Assembly (NCBI GenBank): GCA_018432925.1
Contig: JAHDSC010000097.1
Coordinates: forward strand, 1-35,684
Length of the DNA: 35,684 bases
DNA from: Desulfobacterales bacterium
Lineage (GTDB): Bacteria > Desulfobacterota > Desulfobacteria > Desulfobacterales > JAHDSC01
Direction: 5' to 3'
Below the pieces are notes generated by a model that saw nothing but the letters and a program-made list of their open reading frames with translations, had not been told where the DNA came from and did not search any database. Both the position numbers and the translations under genes were made by a program. Shown here in pieces: positions 17,043 to 27,019 of the stretch. Numbering within the stretch: position 1 is the first letter of the stretch; the number at the start of each line of letters is the position of its first letter.

Positions 17043-19001
17043 ATGAGATTTGTCATTCGAAAGAAAGCGGTTTTTTTGCCGGGGATCATTGTCAGCATCC
17101 TTGTCGGGATGCTGACCGGCGCATTTATTGCGTTTACCCACGATCTTCCCCAGATCCGGTCTCTGGAGACGTTCGAGCCATCCGCTATCACCCGAATTTA
17201 TTCGGCTGACAACATTCTCCTGGCCGAACTTTTCGTTGAAAAAAGAGAGCCGGTGCCCCTTGACGTGATACCGGATCGTCTGAAACAGGCACTGATCGCA
17301 ACGGAGGACAGGAACTTTTACAAGCACTGCGGGGTTGATCTAAAAGGAATTCTAAGAGCGGTTGTCAAAAACATTTTCGCAGGAAAGTTTGCGGAAGGGG
17401 CAAGCACGATTACCCAGCAACTGGCAAAAACCCTCTTCCTGACGCCGAGAAAAACCCTGGTTCGAAAAATCAAAGAAGCCGTTCTATCCTTTCAACTCGA
17501 GCGTCGCTATACGAAAAATGAGATACTGGAACTTTATCTGAATCAGATATACCTGGGTAGCGGTGCATACGGGGTCGAATCGGCAGCCAGAATTTTTTTT
17601 GGAAAATCGGTAAAAGACTTGAGTCTTTCTGAATGCGCTCTCGTTGCAGCAATGCCGAAAGCACCTTCGCGTTTTTCTCCCCTTGTCAATATGGATCTGG
17701 CAATCAAGCGTCGAAACATCGTTTTAAAGCAAATGCGGAATACCGGCATTATTGGTGAAGATGATTACCACCTTTCTTTGAAAGAGCTCCCGACTGTCGG
17801 AAAGCAGGGGAAGATATCCGTCCATGCCCCTTACTTTGTGGAATATGTAAAGGATTTTCTTGAAGAGGCCTTGGGTTCATCAAAACTTTATAAGGGCGGC
17901 CTCACCGTTTTTACGACGCTTTCTTTTGATTTGCAGGAGGCGGCCGAGAAAGCGGCGGATAGAGGAATCGATGCACTTGAAAAAAGAATGAAGCGGAACG
18001 GGGTAAAAACCATTTCCCCTCAATGTGCCCTGATCGCTCTGGATGTCAAAACCGGCGGGATTCTCTCCATGGTCGGAGGCATCCATTTTAACGAAAGTCC
18101 ATTCAATAGAGCCTCCGATGCAAGGAGACAGCCCGGATCCGCATTTAAACCAATCGTCTATGCCCATGCTGTTGAAAACGGTTTCACCCAGAACATGACC
18201 TTACGGGATGCCCCCGTAAGCTTTAAAGGAGGAGAAAAGGGAAAGGATTGGAGCCCGGAAAATTTTTCCGGAACGTATGAAGGCGACATGACCCTCAGAA
18301 AAGCGCTTGCTCTTTCGAAGAATATACCGGCGATCCGACTGATCGAGATATTGGGGCCATCTTCGGTGACCCGGTTTGCCAATTCACTCGGAATCGAATC
18401 TCCGCTTTCCCCGAATCTCTCTCTTGCCCTCGGCACGTCGGAGGTAACACTTTTGGAATTGACCTCCGCCTATGCCGTTTTTGCCAACAGAGGCAAAATG
18501 ATTAAGCCGTTTGGCGTGGTTCAGGTAGTCGACAGCGCAGGTCGTATCGTCTGGAGCGTAAAACCCCGGCAGAAAACCGCTATGTCACGCACCGGTGCGG
18601 CAATCATAACAGACATGCTTGGCGCTGTCGTGACGGAAGGCACCGGAAAAAAAGCGCAGATTCTCGGACGCCCCATGGCCGGAAAAACCGGAACAACCGA
18701 TACCTATAAGGATGCGCTTTTTATCGGTTTCTCGCCCTCTGTCGCAACCGGCGTATGGGTAGGTCAGGATGCTTTCACGACGTTGGGCGATGGGGAAACC
18801 GGTGCCATGGCGGCTCTTCCGATATGGATCGAATTCATGTCAAAAGCGATCTGCGGCAATTCTCATCAATATTTTGACCTTCCGGATGATATGGTACAGG
18901 TGTGTATGGATCCTTCCACCGGTTCCAGGATGCCGATGGATTCACCGCGTTCCGTCCGGGCGCTTTTTAAGATAGGAACCGAACCCAAATCAAACCAATG
19001 A
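17043..19001 (+). CDS. mrcA: Penicillin-binding protein 1A (bifunctional peptidoglycan synthase)
   Basis: A class A PBP polymerises lipid II into glycan strands and cross-links the peptides on the outer face of the inner membrane. The 652-aa protein has one N-terminal TM helix (about 8-31). The GT51 domain has ATEDRNFYKHCGVD (catalytic Glu88), GASTITQQLAKTLFL and LELYLNQIYLGSGAYGVESA. The transpeptidase domain has PGSAFK (nucleophile Ser366), SKN (425-427) and KTGT (548-551). The length is somewhat shorter than E. coli PBP1a (about 850 aa) and close to the simpler class A forms that lack the inserted OB domain. No strong ribosome binding site precedes the ATG, but the N-terminal TM starts immediately after it. 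The gene stands alone. Confidence 0.93.
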   Translation: MRFVIRKKAVFLPGIIVSILVGMLTGAFIAFTHDLPQIRSLETFEPSAITRIYSADNILLAELFVEKREPVPLDVIPDRLKQALIATEDRNFYKHCGVDLKGILRAVVKNIFAGKFAEGASTITQQLAKTLFLTPRKTLVRKIKEAVLSFQLERRYTKNEILELYLNQIYLGSGAYGVESAARIFFGKSVKDLSLSECALVAAMPKAPSRFSPLVNMDLAIKRRNIVLKQMRNTGIIGEDDYHLSLKELPTVGKQGKISVHAPYFVEYVKDFLEEALGSSKLYKGGLTVFTTLSFDLQEAAEKAADRGIDALEKRMKRNGVKTISPQCALIALDVKTGGILSMVGGIHFNESPFNRASDARRQPGSAFKPIVYAHAVENGFTQNMTLRDAPVSFKGGEKGKDWSPENFSGTYEGDMTLRKALALSKNIPAIRLIEILGPSSVTRFANSLGIESPLSPNLSLALGTSEVTLLELTSAYAVFANRGKMIKPFGVVQVVDSAGRIVWSVKPRQKTAMSRTGAAIITDMLGAVVTEGTGKKAQILGRPMAGKTGTTDTYKDALFIGFSPSVATGVWVGQDAFTTLGDGETGAMAALPIWIEFMSKAICGNSHQYFDLPDDMVQVCMDPSTGSRMPMDSPRSVRALFKIGTEPKSNQ

Positions 19002-19287
19002 AACTCCTGAAAATTTTTTGGAAAAAGGATATGATATCATTGACAGAAACAAAAATTCTGTGGAAAATAGAAGGTTCAGAAAGGTGCCCGTCCCTGGTTG
19101 ATTCCTGGAGGGGAGCCTTTTTAAAAATGCTCCGTTTGGTTCCGGTTCAAGAAAACCGCCAATTGTTAACTACACGAACAAATTGAGGGTTTCAGGAATG
19201 AAAATCTGAGTCGGAGCAGAAACCGGGCGAAAGACGGCTTTAGGCTAAGGGCACTTGATCGTATTCCGGAACAGGAACATGCCGATT
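19002..19287. other. Intergenic region between PBP1A and GNAT genes
   Basis: This spacer holds dispersed repeat copy E (19115-19217) and no supported gene. A 62-codon frame starting at 18998 runs into the repeat and is probably chance. The start of the GNAT gene lies at the right end; two earlier in-frame starts (19255 TTG, 19279 ATG) are possible. Confidence 0.5.
19115..19217 (-). repeat. Dispersed ~100-bp repeat, copy E
   Basis: Read on the minus strand it shows the family order: GACTCAGATTTTCATTCC, a diverged middle, GGCGGTTTTCTTGAACCGG, then GGAGCATTTTTAAAAAGG. It is more diverged than copies B, C and D, but both ends and the TTCTTGAAC core are clear. Confidence 0.6.
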
Positions 19288-19764
19288 ATGGTTCGAAAAG
19301 CAACAATACGAGATATAGGCGCGATTCACAAACTTCTTCATATGTATGGCGTGAAAGGAGAACTCCTTCCACGCCCGCTGAGCAATCTATATGATCATGT
19401 CCGAGATTTTTCCGTCTACGCGGATCCCGGGGACAACAGGGTTTTAGGCTGCTGCGCCCTGCAATTTTGCTGGGAAGACCTGGCTGAGATCCGATCTTTG
19501 GCGGTACATCCCGATTATGTAAAAAGAAAAATCGGTTCCAAACTCGTTGAAACCGCCCTCTCGGAAGCCGCATCGTTTAATATAAAAAAGGTGTTTGCAC
19601 TGACTTACCAACCCGATTTTTTCAGAAAATTCGGTTTCAAAAAAATTGATCGGTCGGAACTTCCGTTGAAAATCTGGTCGGATTGTATCATGTGCGTCAA
19701 GTTTCCGAACTGCGACGAAACGGCTATGATGCTGGAAATGGACTCACTCATTACGAGTAGATAA
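19288..19764 (+). CDS. GNAT N-acetyltransferase, short ArgA-like (N-acetylglutamate synthase type)
   Basis: This 158-aa single-domain acetyltransferase begins MVRKATIRDIGAIHKLL. The GNAT core includes ADPGDNRVLGCCALQF, AEIRSLAVHPDYVKRKIGSK (the acetyl-CoA loop) and FALTYQPDFFRKFGFKKID. The C-terminal stretch with Cys133, Cys136 and Cys142 (CIMCVKFPNCDETAM) resembles the tail I recall from short stand-alone N-acetylglutamate synthases, which start arginine biosynthesis; a metal site is possible. The substrate was not tested, and a general GNAT is the fallback. Start 19288 (AGGA about 11 nt upstream) is preferred; 19279 is the alternative. Its 3' end overlaps the convergent 353-aa gene by 14 bp. 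Confidence 0.75.
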   Translation: MVRKATIRDIGAIHKLLHMYGVKGELLPRPLSNLYDHVRDFSVYADPGDNRVLGCCALQFCWEDLAEIRSLAVHPDYVKRKIGSKLVETALSEAASFNIKKVFALTYQPDFFRKFGFKKIDRSELPLKIWSDCIMCVKFPNCDETAMMLEMDSLITSR

Positions 19765-20812
19765 TGTTAAATGGAAGCGGTGGATATTTCCACACCCCGG
19801 GTTTGGGCATGATGTGTTGCCCCCCTACGGTCAACCAGTACAAGTCCGACTTGAGTTCCCGCAATTTACTATCATCCGGCGGCCTGGCATAATTGGTGTA
19901 GGAATAGGTAGCCTGAAATATGCAGATTCCGTCTTTTTCTTCCCGTGCGATCTCATAGTTTTTCTTAAACGTTCGCAGAACCATATTATTTGCCTCTGCA
20001 ATCTGCTCCATCTCATGTTCGGTGAATTTCATCAGAACCGCCTTGGAAACCCCCCTTTCGGAAATTCTGATCAGCGCCCGGGTTTCGCTGCTTCCCGCAT
20101 ACACCGTGGTGATGCATTGAATCCGCTTCAGATATTGGGAGGCCACCACGGCGGCCGTTCGTCTGCCGCCCGCCATAACCGGCACTCCGTAATACTCGAA
20201 AAATTTTTTCTGGACGTCTTCCGCATACTTGTCGCCTTTTTCATAGATATCTTTTGAAATATAGCGAAGATTTCTAGCCAGATCCTCCGCCGCATCAGAA
20301 ATCGGCCAGTCGATTTTTACATGAAAATGCGATAGAACATACCGATCTCGTGCCCTGCTGGCCGAGTCTCTTTGAATCAGGAGCGCATAATCCACAGGGA
20401 GCAGCATTTTTAAAAAATTATAAAACTGAATGGACTCCAGGTACTTCTGGCTCCTGTCAAAGCTGTTTGAAATGGGAAGCATTTGGGAGGTGAGAAGGTT
20501 CGACTTGGTCGTCTGATTGACATCAAGAAATCTTATATACTTTTTATAGGCGGCCGGAATGGTATCTTCTACGAAAATCACCAGGAAAGCGTTTTGAGAT
20601 TCATATTCAAGGTCCGGAATCCGCGCACGTGGTTTGAGCTCGCGTTTTTCTACAAATGGATACGGAATGTTTTTCGCGAGAAAATTTTGATAAGAATCCG
20701 ACAGCGCATATTGAAACATGAACTGGTCCAATTGGTCCCTCAAGAGCTCATAATAGGAACGCCTGAGTCGGTTTGCCTGACTGAGTTCTTCCCTGACACT
20801 CCAAAAAGCCAA
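19751..20812 (-). CDS. Conserved-looking protein of unknown function (353 aa)
   Basis: I do not recognise this protein. It starts with TTG (MAFWSVREELSQANRLRR), supported by AGGAG about 6 nt upstream. It is predicted soluble, with no signal peptide or membrane segment. It is rich in aromatic and charged residues. Notable segments are a helical N-terminus (YYELLRDQLDQFMFQYAL), a mixed central part (FHVKIDWPISDAAEDLARNL), GVPVMAGGRRTAAVVASQYL, and a proline- and aromatic-rich end (PKPGVWKYPPLPFNIIYS). Codon-consistent length without interruption argues it is real. It lies downstream of pgk on the same strand, with a possible terminator between them, so it may have its own promoter. It overlaps the convergent GNAT gene by 14 bp. 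Confidence 0.75.
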   Translation of the reverse strand: MAFWSVREELSQANRLRRSYYELLRDQLDQFMFQYALSDSYQNFLAKNIPYPFVEKRELKPRARIPDLEYESQNAFLVIFVEDTIPAAYKKYIRFLDVNQTTKSNLLTSQMLPISNSFDRSQKYLESIQFYNFLKMLLPVDYALLIQRDSASRARDRYVLSHFHVKIDWPISDAAEDLARNLRYISKDIYEKGDKYAEDVQKKFFEYYGVPVMAGGRRTAAVVASQYLKRIQCITTVYAGSSETRALIRISERGVSKAVLMKFTEHEMEQIAEANNMVLRTFKKNYEIAREEKDGICIFQATYSYTNYARPPDDSKLRELKSDLYWLTVGGQHIMPKPGVWKYPPLPFNIIYS

Positions 20813-21036
20813 TTTAATCTCCTATTCGATCCGTTTAAACGTTACGTTCGGTCCCCCGGAACTTTCTGCCCCAGAGCTTTCGGTTCCTGCTTCAAAAATA
20901 TTTTTTCCCGCGACCGGGCGGAATGAAATAAAAAGTTTGTCCCCCCAACAAGATCGGCTGCCAAAGAGAAATTCGGTACAAATATATCAACCGCCCCAAA
21001 GATGTCCGTCGTCATCGATATCACCAATTGATTGAT

Positions 21037-21069
21037 AAAAGGCCGAAACCGGATCCCCGTTTCTCAGCC
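21037..21069 (-). terminator. Possible terminator after pgk
   Basis: On the minus strand, starting 11 nt after the pgk stop codon, GGC-TGA-GAAAC and GTTTC-G-GCC form a bulged stem around CGGGGATCCG, followed by TTTTAT. The stem is imperfect, so this is a moderate prediction. Confidence 0.4.
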
Positions 21070-21080
21070 GTTTTCCAATA

Positions 21081-22277
21081 TTATGATATACCTGCCTCCG
21101 CCTCATCGAGAGCCGCCACCGCCGGCAGTGTTTTCCCTTCCAGCAGTTCGAGAAATGCGCCGCCGCCTGTCGAAATGTAGGTAATTCGATCGGACTCGCC
21201 TGCCTTGTGTATGGCGGCATCCGTGTCGCCGCCGCCGACAATAGAAAGGGCATAGGAATCGGCCACGCTGTGGGCCATCGCCATCGTTCCCCTGCTGAAA
21301 GCATCCATTTCAAATACACCCAGAGGGCCGTTCCAGACAATTGTCTTGGCATCATGCAACACTTCCGAATAAAGCAGGGACGTGGCCGGTCCGATATCCA
21401 GAGCCATCCAGGAGGATGGGATTTCCTGTATCGGTACGATTTTGACTTCCGCTTTTGGATCAAAGCCGGAGGCCGCCACCGCATCTACGGGAAGATAAAA
21501 TTTTATTCCGTTTTTCTTGGCTTTTTGCATCACCGATCGAGCAACATCGATAAGATCTTCCTCGACGCTGGAAGCACCCATACCGAATCCCTTACTTTTC
21601 AAAAAAGTGTTGGCCATGGCACCACCGACGATAAACTTGTCAACATGCTCCAGCATGTTTTCCAATGCTCCGATTTTGCTCGATACTTTCGCTCCCCCCA
21701 CAATCGCTACAAGGGGACGCTGAGGGGACGTCATGGCTTTTTTAAAATAATCGATTTCTTTTTGAAGCAGAAAGCCGGCCACGGATATGGGTACGAACTT
21801 CGTAATGGCGACTACCGATGCATTGCTGCGATGAGATACCGCGAAAGCATCATTCACGTATACATCGCAGAAAGCGGCAAGATCTTTTGCAAATCCATCA
21901 TCATTTTTTTCCTCCTCGGGATGGAATCGCAAATTCTCTAGAAGAAGCACGTCGCCTTCGACCATTCCGGACACCAGCGCTTTTATGTCGGGCCCAATAC
22001 AGCCCGGAGCCATCTTCACTTCTTTTTCAAGAAGCCGGCCCAAACGTTTCGCCACCGGAGAAAGGCTGAATTCCGGAACGACCTTTCCTTTCGGTCTGCC
22101 CAGATGCGATGCAATAATCAGTTTTGCCCTGTTGTCCAGAGCATATTTAAGGGTCGGCAAAACAGCCCGTATCCGGGAATCATCCGCAATATTCTGGTAC
22201 TCATCCAAGGGAACATTAAAATCGACCCGTATAAATACTTTTTTGCCTGAAATCGATATATCTTTGATCGTTTTCAT
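21081..22277 (-). CDS. pgk: Phosphoglycerate kinase
   Basis: The enzyme transfers phosphate from 1,3-bisphosphoglycerate to ADP in glycolysis, and runs in reverse for gluconeogenesis. The 398-aa length is typical. Motifs in order are [49 protein letters not shown] with [15 protein letters not shown], and the nucleotide-binding end [11 protein letters not shown] and SIVGGGDT with [24 protein letters not shown] lies about 3-4 nt before the ATG. Its first codons overlap the end of the upstream 99-aa gene by 4 bp, so the two are translationally coupled. Confidence 0.97.
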   Translation of the reverse strand: MKTIKDISISGKKVFIRVDFNVPLDEYQNIADDSRIRAVLPTLKYALDNRAKLIIASHLGRPKGKVVPEFSLSPVAKRLGRLLEKEVKMAPGCIGPDIKALVSGMVEGDVLLLENLRFHPEEEKNDDGFAKDLAAFCDVYVNDAFAVSHRSNASVVAITKFVPISVAGFLLQKEIDYFKKAMTSPQRPLVAIVGGAKVSSKIGALENMLEHVDKFIVGGAMANTFLKSKGFGMGASSVEEDLIDVARSVMQKAKKNGIKFYLPVDAVAASGFDPKAEVKIVPIQEIPSSWMALDIGPATSLLYSEVLHDAKTIVWNGPLGVFEMDAFSRGTMAMAHSVADSYALSIVGGGDTDAAIHKAGESDRITYISTGGGAFLELLEGKTLPAVAALDEAEAGIS

Positions 22278-22573
22278 ACTTCCCTCCTTTGATGCACCGT
22301 TCTAATTTTTTCGGTCATCCTTCTGTTAAGGTCTTTCTTTTGAGACCATCTTTCCAAAAAAGTAATGATACCCGACTGATAAGCCCTGTCTACAATTTCC
22401 TCCTTTATTTTCAATCCACCGATACCTTCCATGGCGGATCGTAAGCATTCTGTTTTGTACAAACAGGCAAAGCAGGCATGAGGTGTAATTCGAAAGCCAT
22501 CCCTTCCTTTCGGGAAAACAATATCAAGATCCCCGAAGCAGGAGGGGATTTTTTTTTCTTCCTGGTCGATCAT
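22274..22573 (-). CDS. Small Cys-rich protein of unknown function, coupled to pgk
   Basis: The 99-aa protein begins [20 protein letters not shown] and is hydrophilic. Four cysteines (12, 34, 37, 43) form C-x21-C-x2-C-x5-C, the last three in [17 protein letters not shown], a spacing suited to binding zinc or an iron-sulfur cluster. The C-terminus is basic ([23 protein letters not shown]). I do not recognise a named family. The 4-bp overlap with pgk and conserved-looking composition support it as a real gene. It starts 85 nt after radC on the same strand. Confidence 0.75.
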   Translation of the reverse strand: MIDQEEKKIPSCFGDLDIVFPKGRDGFRITPHACFACLYKTECLRSAMEGIGGLKIKEEIVDRAYQSGIITFLERWSQKKDLNRRMTEKIRTVHQRREV

Positions 22574-22658
22574 CCGTCGACGCCTGAATTCCCTTACTGG
22601 TTGATGATTTTACATCTCTTCCTTTGATCAAAAAATTCGCGCCCGCCTCGCATTTCCG

Positions 22659-23423
22659 TTACTCGGGCCTGTTTCGAGTCTCATATTCACGATTCATCTG
22701 AGAGATATATCCCTGATCCGCAAAGCTGAAATACCGGTTATCACCGATGATAAGATGTTCATGAACGGTTATCCCCAGCATCCGACAGGCAAAAAGAAGC
22801 TGACGGGTGATAGAGATATCTTCCCCGGATGGCATCGGGTCACCGGAAGGATGATTATGCGTAAAAATCAACGCCGCACTATGGTGGTTCAACGCGGCAA
22901 GCACCACCTCCCTCGGATAAACCGAACTCGCCGTCAAGGTGCCCTCAAAGAGCGTCTCGGCTGCGATCACCTTGTTTTTGGCGTCCAGAAAAATGGCTTT
23001 GAAACACTCCCGGGTCTTATCCCTCATCGTGTGATAGAGATAATCGAACAGGTCTTTGGAATTGTTTAAGGCTTCCTTCCCTATAAGTTTTTTTTTGAGA
23101 TACCGGTCGGCAACCGCCTTAATCAGCTTGATCCCCAATATGTTTCGGGCGCCTAATCCTTCAATTTCACAAAGGTCGCTAGCGGAAGCCTCAAGCACAC
23201 CCTGCAGAGTTTTGAACCTATTCATGGCCTCTTTGGCCGCCTCCTTGCAGTCCTTCCTCGGAGTGGCAAGGGTTAAAAGCAGTTCAATCACCTCATAATC
23301 ATGGAATCCGGACAAACCGGAGGATAGAAATTTGTCCCGCAGTCTTTTCCTGTGACCCACTCCCTTTTGTTTCGAATCGCAAACCGCGGACTCCGGGTTA
23401 TATGTGGTGTGTTCCGGTTTCAT
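22659..23423 (-). CDS. radC: RadC-family JAB-domain protein
   Basis: The protein of 254 aa has the N-terminal GHRKRLRDKFLSSG region, a helix-hairpin-helix-like segment (LCEIEGLGARNILGIKLI) and a C-terminal JAB/MPN metalloprotease-type domain with the metal motif THNHPSGDPMPS plus HEHLIIGD. RadC was linked to DNA repair but its function remains unclear; the fold suggests metal-dependent hydrolase activity. The ATG is preceded very closely by GAGAGGG. It lies between gpsA and the Cys-rich gene, all on the minus strand with 70-85 nt gaps. Confidence 0.93.
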   Translation of the reverse strand: MKPEHTTYNPESAVCDSKQKGVGHRKRLRDKFLSSGLSGFHDYEVIELLLTLATPRKDCKEAAKEAMNRFKTLQGVLEASASDLCEIEGLGARNILGIKLIKAVADRYLKKKLIGKEALNNSKDLFDYLYHTMRDKTRECFKAIFLDAKNKVIAAETLFEGTLTASSVYPREVVLAALNHHSAALIFTHNHPSGDPMPSGEDISITRQLLFACRMLGITVHEHLIIGDNRYFSFADQGYISQMNREYETRNRPE

Positions 23424-23494
23424 TCCCTCTCGCAGTCTTGATCATAAGCCTCATATTGCAGCCGGAATACAGGGGTCAATATTGCCGGGGCTGC

Positions 23495-24529
23495 CTACCG
23501 ATCATCCATTTCCTGTTTGAGATCTCGGGTCATCAACCGATGCAAGGCCTCTCCCGGAGAAACATCATCATACAGAATATGATAAATCTCGTGCGAAATG
23601 GGCATTTCGACACCCAGTTTTCGGGATAGATTGTAAACGGATTTCGCTGTCTTCACACCCTCTGCCACCATGCGCATTTCGGACAGAATCTCATTGAGCC
23701 GCTTACCTTGTCCGATCTTTTTTCCCACGGTGTGATTTCTGCTGAGATCTCCCGTGCAAGTCAATATAAGGTCTCCAAGACCGGCCAATCCGACAAAGGT
23801 CCTCGGGTTGGCACCAAGCCTCAGACCCAGGCGTCGCATTTCCGTAAGCCCTCTTGTTATCAGGGCCGCCCGCGTATTTAATCCAAGGCCGAGTCCATCG
23901 ATGATACCGGCGGCGATGGCGATAACATTCTTAACCGCACCACCCAATTCAACTCCGATCATATCATCATTCGTGTAAACCCTGAAAAAAGGAGTGGCAA
24001 AAATTTCCTGGATGAAGCCTGCCACGCAGGGATTTTTTGAGGCCACGGTAACCGCTGTAGGAACATTACCCGCAACTTCGCGTGCAAAGCTAGGACCCGA
24101 GAGAACCGCAAACCGGTTGTCAGGAATATCGCACAGAACCTCTTTAAGCACACCGGACATGGTTAAATGGGTAATGTTTTCTATTCCTTTGGATGCCGAT
24201 ACGATGATCATTTCTTTTGACACATAGGCTGAAATCTTATCAGCGGTTTCCCTCATCACATGCGAGGGGACAACGATCAGCAAAACGTTTTTTCCTGAAA
24301 CCACGCTGGAAATATCATTGGACGGAAACAGGTTTGTCGAAAGTGAAAAACCGGGTAGAAATACCTTGTTCTCCCGGTACCTTTCGATTTGCTCTTTCAC
24401 TTCCTTTTCAAAAACCCAATGGCTTACTTTCAATCCCTTGTTCGCAAGAAGATTGGCAAGAGCGGTGCCCCAACTTCCAGCCCCCACTACACCCATACGT
24501 ACATCATTTATGTTGATTCCGTTATTCAT
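23495..24529 (-). CDS. gpsA: NAD(P)-dependent glycerol-3-phosphate dehydrogenase
   Basis: GpsA reduces dihydroxyacetone phosphate to sn-glycerol-3-phosphate for phospholipid synthesis. The 344-aa protein has the Rossmann motif VGAGSWGTALANLLANKG, SASKGIE, VLSGPSFAREVA, the catalytic-domain segment GVELGGAVKNVIAIAAGI (with the active Lys), ALITRGLTEM, GLAGLGDLILTC and a final region with MVAEGVKTAKSVY and MPISHEIY. The ribosome binding site is weak; the N-terminus before VGVVGAGS-like sequence is a little longer than usual, so an internal ATG at VRMGVVGAG is an alternative start. It follows gyrA by 60 nt. Confidence 0.95.
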   Translation of the reverse strand: MNNGININDVRMGVVGAGSWGTALANLLANKGLKVSHWVFEKEVKEQIERYRENKVFLPGFSLSTNLFPSNDISSVVSGKNVLLIVVPSHVMRETADKISAYVSKEMIIVSASKGIENITHLTMSGVLKEVLCDIPDNRFAVLSGPSFAREVAGNVPTAVTVASKNPCVAGFIQEIFATPFFRVYTNDDMIGVELGGAVKNVIAIAAGIIDGLGLGLNTRAALITRGLTEMRRLGLRLGANPRTFVGLAGLGDLILTCTGDLSRNHTVGKKIGQGKRLNEILSEMRMVAEGVKTAKSVYNLSRKLGVEMPISHEIYHILYDDVSPGEALHRLMTRDLKQEMDDR

Positions 24530-24589
24530 AGGATGGTTATCCGTTGATTTCCCCCCCCTAAAAAAGACCGTTCAGGGGGAGGAAGCATC

Positions 24590-27019
24590 TCATTCTTCCC
24601 TTTCCGCCAGGCCTGCCGCACCGGTTACCCGCTCTCCAGGTTCGATATCAATAAGCCGGACGCCCTGGGTATTACGACTGATCACCGAAATACCATGGAT
24701 GGGCATCCGTATGATTTTTCCCGTGTCCGTCATAAGCATCAGATCGTCAAGTTCGTCGACCAGGAGGATGGCAACCACCTGACCGTTTCGTTCACTGGTT
24801 TTGATGGTTATGACTCCCCTACCCCCCCGTTTCTGGATCGGGTACTCATCAATCGAGGTCCTCTTTCCATACCCTTTTTCGGTGGCCGTAAAAAGCGTCT
24901 GGCCATGGCTCAAAACTTCCATTCCGACAATTCGATCTCCGTTCGCAAGTGTCATTCCACGCACCCCCCTGGCACTGCGACCACTGGGGCGAACGTCGGA
25001 TTCATGGAAGCGGATGGATTTTCCCGACGCGGAACCTAAAAATACATTCCGGGTTCCATCCGTAATTCTCACCGCAATCAATTCGTCTTCCGGCAACAAA
25101 TTCAAAGCGATGATTCCTCCGGACCTGGGACGGCTGAAAGCCATTAAATCCGTTTTTTTGATCAATCCGTGTTTCGTAGCCATGATAATATGGTATCCGG
25201 GATCAAATGAGGGGACATCAAGCACTGCGGTCAGTTTTTCATCCTTGCCGAAGTTAAGCAGGTTGACAATGGCTTTCCCTCGACTCTGCCGGCTCGCCTG
25301 AGGAATATCATAAACCTTGCACCAGTAAACCTTCCCCAGATTGGTGAAAAAGAGAAAGGTGTGATGCGTGGAAGCGACAAAAAGATGTTCGACGAAATCT
25401 TCCTCTTTTGTTCCCATCGCCGTTTTCCCTTTGCCTCCCCGTCGCTGGCTCTGATAAAGTGTAATGGGGTTTCGTTTGATATAGCCGCTGTTGGAAATGG
25501 TCACGACCATATCCTCTTCAACGATCATATCTTCAATGGTCAACTCTTTCGTCGCTTCGGCGATTTCCGTTCGGCGGGGGTCTCCGAATTCTTTTTGTAT
25601 TTCGGAAAGTTCGTCCTTAACGATATTTAGAACCACGTGCTCACTGGCGAGTATTTCTTTGAATTTGGCAATATCCTTGAGAATGCTTTCATATTCTTCC
25701 AGTATCTTTTTCTGCTCGAGTCCGGTCAACCGTTGTAGCCGCATGTCTAAAATTGCCTGTGCCTGAATCGGCGTGAGGCCGAAGCTTTCAATCAGGCCAT
25801 CCTTGGCTTCATTCGGCGTTTTTGATTTACGAATCAGGGCAACCACCGCATCCAGGTTCTCCAGCGCAATTTTTAGGCCTTCAAGAATATGGGCGCGTGC
25901 CTCGGCCTTTTTCAGATCGTAGCGGGTCCTCCGGATGATGATTTCCTTTCGGTGAAGGATGAAATACTGGAGGAGTTCTTTAAGGCTCAAAATCTGGGGA
26001 CGCTTATTGACAACACAGAGAAAGATAATACCGAAACTCGTCTCCATCTGGGTGAACTTGTAAAGCTGATTGACAACCACGCCGGGCACCTGATCTTTTT
26101 TAAGGGCCAGCACGATTCGCATTCCCTCTCTGTCTGATTCATCTCTTACATATTTCACCCCTTCGATCTGTTTGTTCTTCATCAGGTCTGCAATTTTCTC
26201 GATAAGCCTTGATTTATTAACCTGATAGGGTATCTCGGTAATAATAATCTTCTCGGCATCGGTTCGTTTGTCTTTTTCGATGACCGCTCTGGCCCTCACG
26301 CGGATGATTCCACGCCCCGTTTTATAGGCTTCGTGAATCCCATCGGTTCCGTAAATCATTCCGGCGGTAGGAAAATCAGGCCCGGGAATGAATCTCATAA
26401 GATCGATCCATGTAAGATCCGGATTGTCGATCAGGGCTTTTATCGCTTCAATCACTTCCGATAGATTGTGCGGCGGTATATTGGTTGCCATCCCGACAGC
26501 GATGCCGGAAGAACCGTTGATCAACAGATAAGGAATTTTTGCGGGAAGCACCTCCGGCTCAACCAGGGATTCATCGTAATTCGGGACAAAATCAACGGTC
26601 TCCTTTTCCAGATCCGCCAGCATCTCATGCGCCATTTTCATCATTCGGATTTCGGTGTACCGCATGGCCGCGGCAGGATCCCCGTCAATGGAACCGAAAT
26701 TACCCTGACCGTCAACCGCGGGGTATCTCATGGAAAAGCCCTGAGCCATTCGAACAATGGTATCATAGACGGCAGTGTCCCCATGGGGATGATATTTGCC
26801 GATGACATCACCGACAATACGTGCGGATTTTTTGTATGGTTTATTCCAATCGTTTTTCAGTTCGTGCATTGCAAACAAAACGCGGCGGTGAACCGGCTTT
26901 AATCCGTCTCGAACATCCGGCAACGCTCGGCCGATGATTACACTCATTGCATAATCGAGATACGATTTTTTCATCTCGCTCTCGATGCCGATTTCAAATA
27001 AATTGTTTTTTAACATCAT
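24590..27019 (-). CDS. gyrA: DNA gyrase subunit A
   Basis: GyrA is the breakage-reunion subunit of the type II topoisomerase that introduces negative supercoils. The 809-aa protein has the winged-helix core with [11 protein letters not shown], the quinolone region [17 protein letters not shown], and catalytic Tyr121 in AAAMRYTE. A coiled-coil follows, then the C-terminal beta-pinwheel, which starts with the GyrA box QRRGGKG (525-531). The box distinguishes it from ParC. The position equivalent to E. coli Ser83 is Thr (Thr82 here), and the Asp87 equivalent (Asp86) is kept. The ATGATG start has a modest CAGGTAG upstream. gyrB is not in the window. gpsA, radC, the Cys-rich gene and pgk follow on the same strand. 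Confidence 0.97.
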   Translation of the reverse strand: MMLKNNLFEIGIESEMKKSYLDYAMSVIIGRALPDVRDGLKPVHRRVLFAMHELKNDWNKPYKKSARIVGDVIGKYHPHGDTAVYDTIVRMAQGFSMRYPAVDGQGNFGSIDGDPAAAMRYTEIRMMKMAHEMLADLEKETVDFVPNYDESLVEPEVLPAKIPYLLINGSSGIAVGMATNIPPHNLSEVIEAIKALIDNPDLTWIDLMRFIPGPDFPTAGMIYGTDGIHEAYKTGRGIIRVRARAVIEKDKRTDAEKIIITEIPYQVNKSRLIEKIADLMKNKQIEGVKYVRDESDREGMRIVLALKKDQVPGVVVNQLYKFTQMETSFGIIFLCVVNKRPQILSLKELLQYFILHRKEIIIRRTRYDLKKAEARAHILEGLKIALENLDAVVALIRKSKTPNEAKDGLIESFGLTPIQAQAILDMRLQRLTGLEQKKILEEYESILKDIAKFKEILASEHVVLNIVKDELSEIQKEFGDPRRTEIAEATKELTIEDMIVEEDMVVTISNSGYIKRNPITLYQSQRRGGKGKTAMGTKEEDFVEHLFVASTHHTFLFFTNLGKVYWCKVYDIPQASRQSRGKAIVNLLNFGKDEKLTAVLDVPSFDPGYHIIMATKHGLIKKTDLMAFSRPRSGGIIALNLLPEDELIAVRITDGTRNVFLGSASGKSIRFHESDVRPSGRSARGVRGMTLANGDRIVGMEVLSHGQTLFTATEKGYGKRTSIDEYPIQKRGGRGVITIKTSERNGQVVAILLVDELDDLMLMTDTGKIIRMPIHGISVISRNTQGVRLIDIEPGERVTGAAGLAEREE

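Noticed and set aside
21207-21941. Plus-strand frame of 244 codons
   Set aside because: It is fully antisense to pgk; its length follows from pgk codon usage.
24801-25301. Plus-strand frame of 166 codons opposite gyrA
   Set aside because: It is antisense to the conserved GyrA C-terminal domain and has no ribosome binding site.
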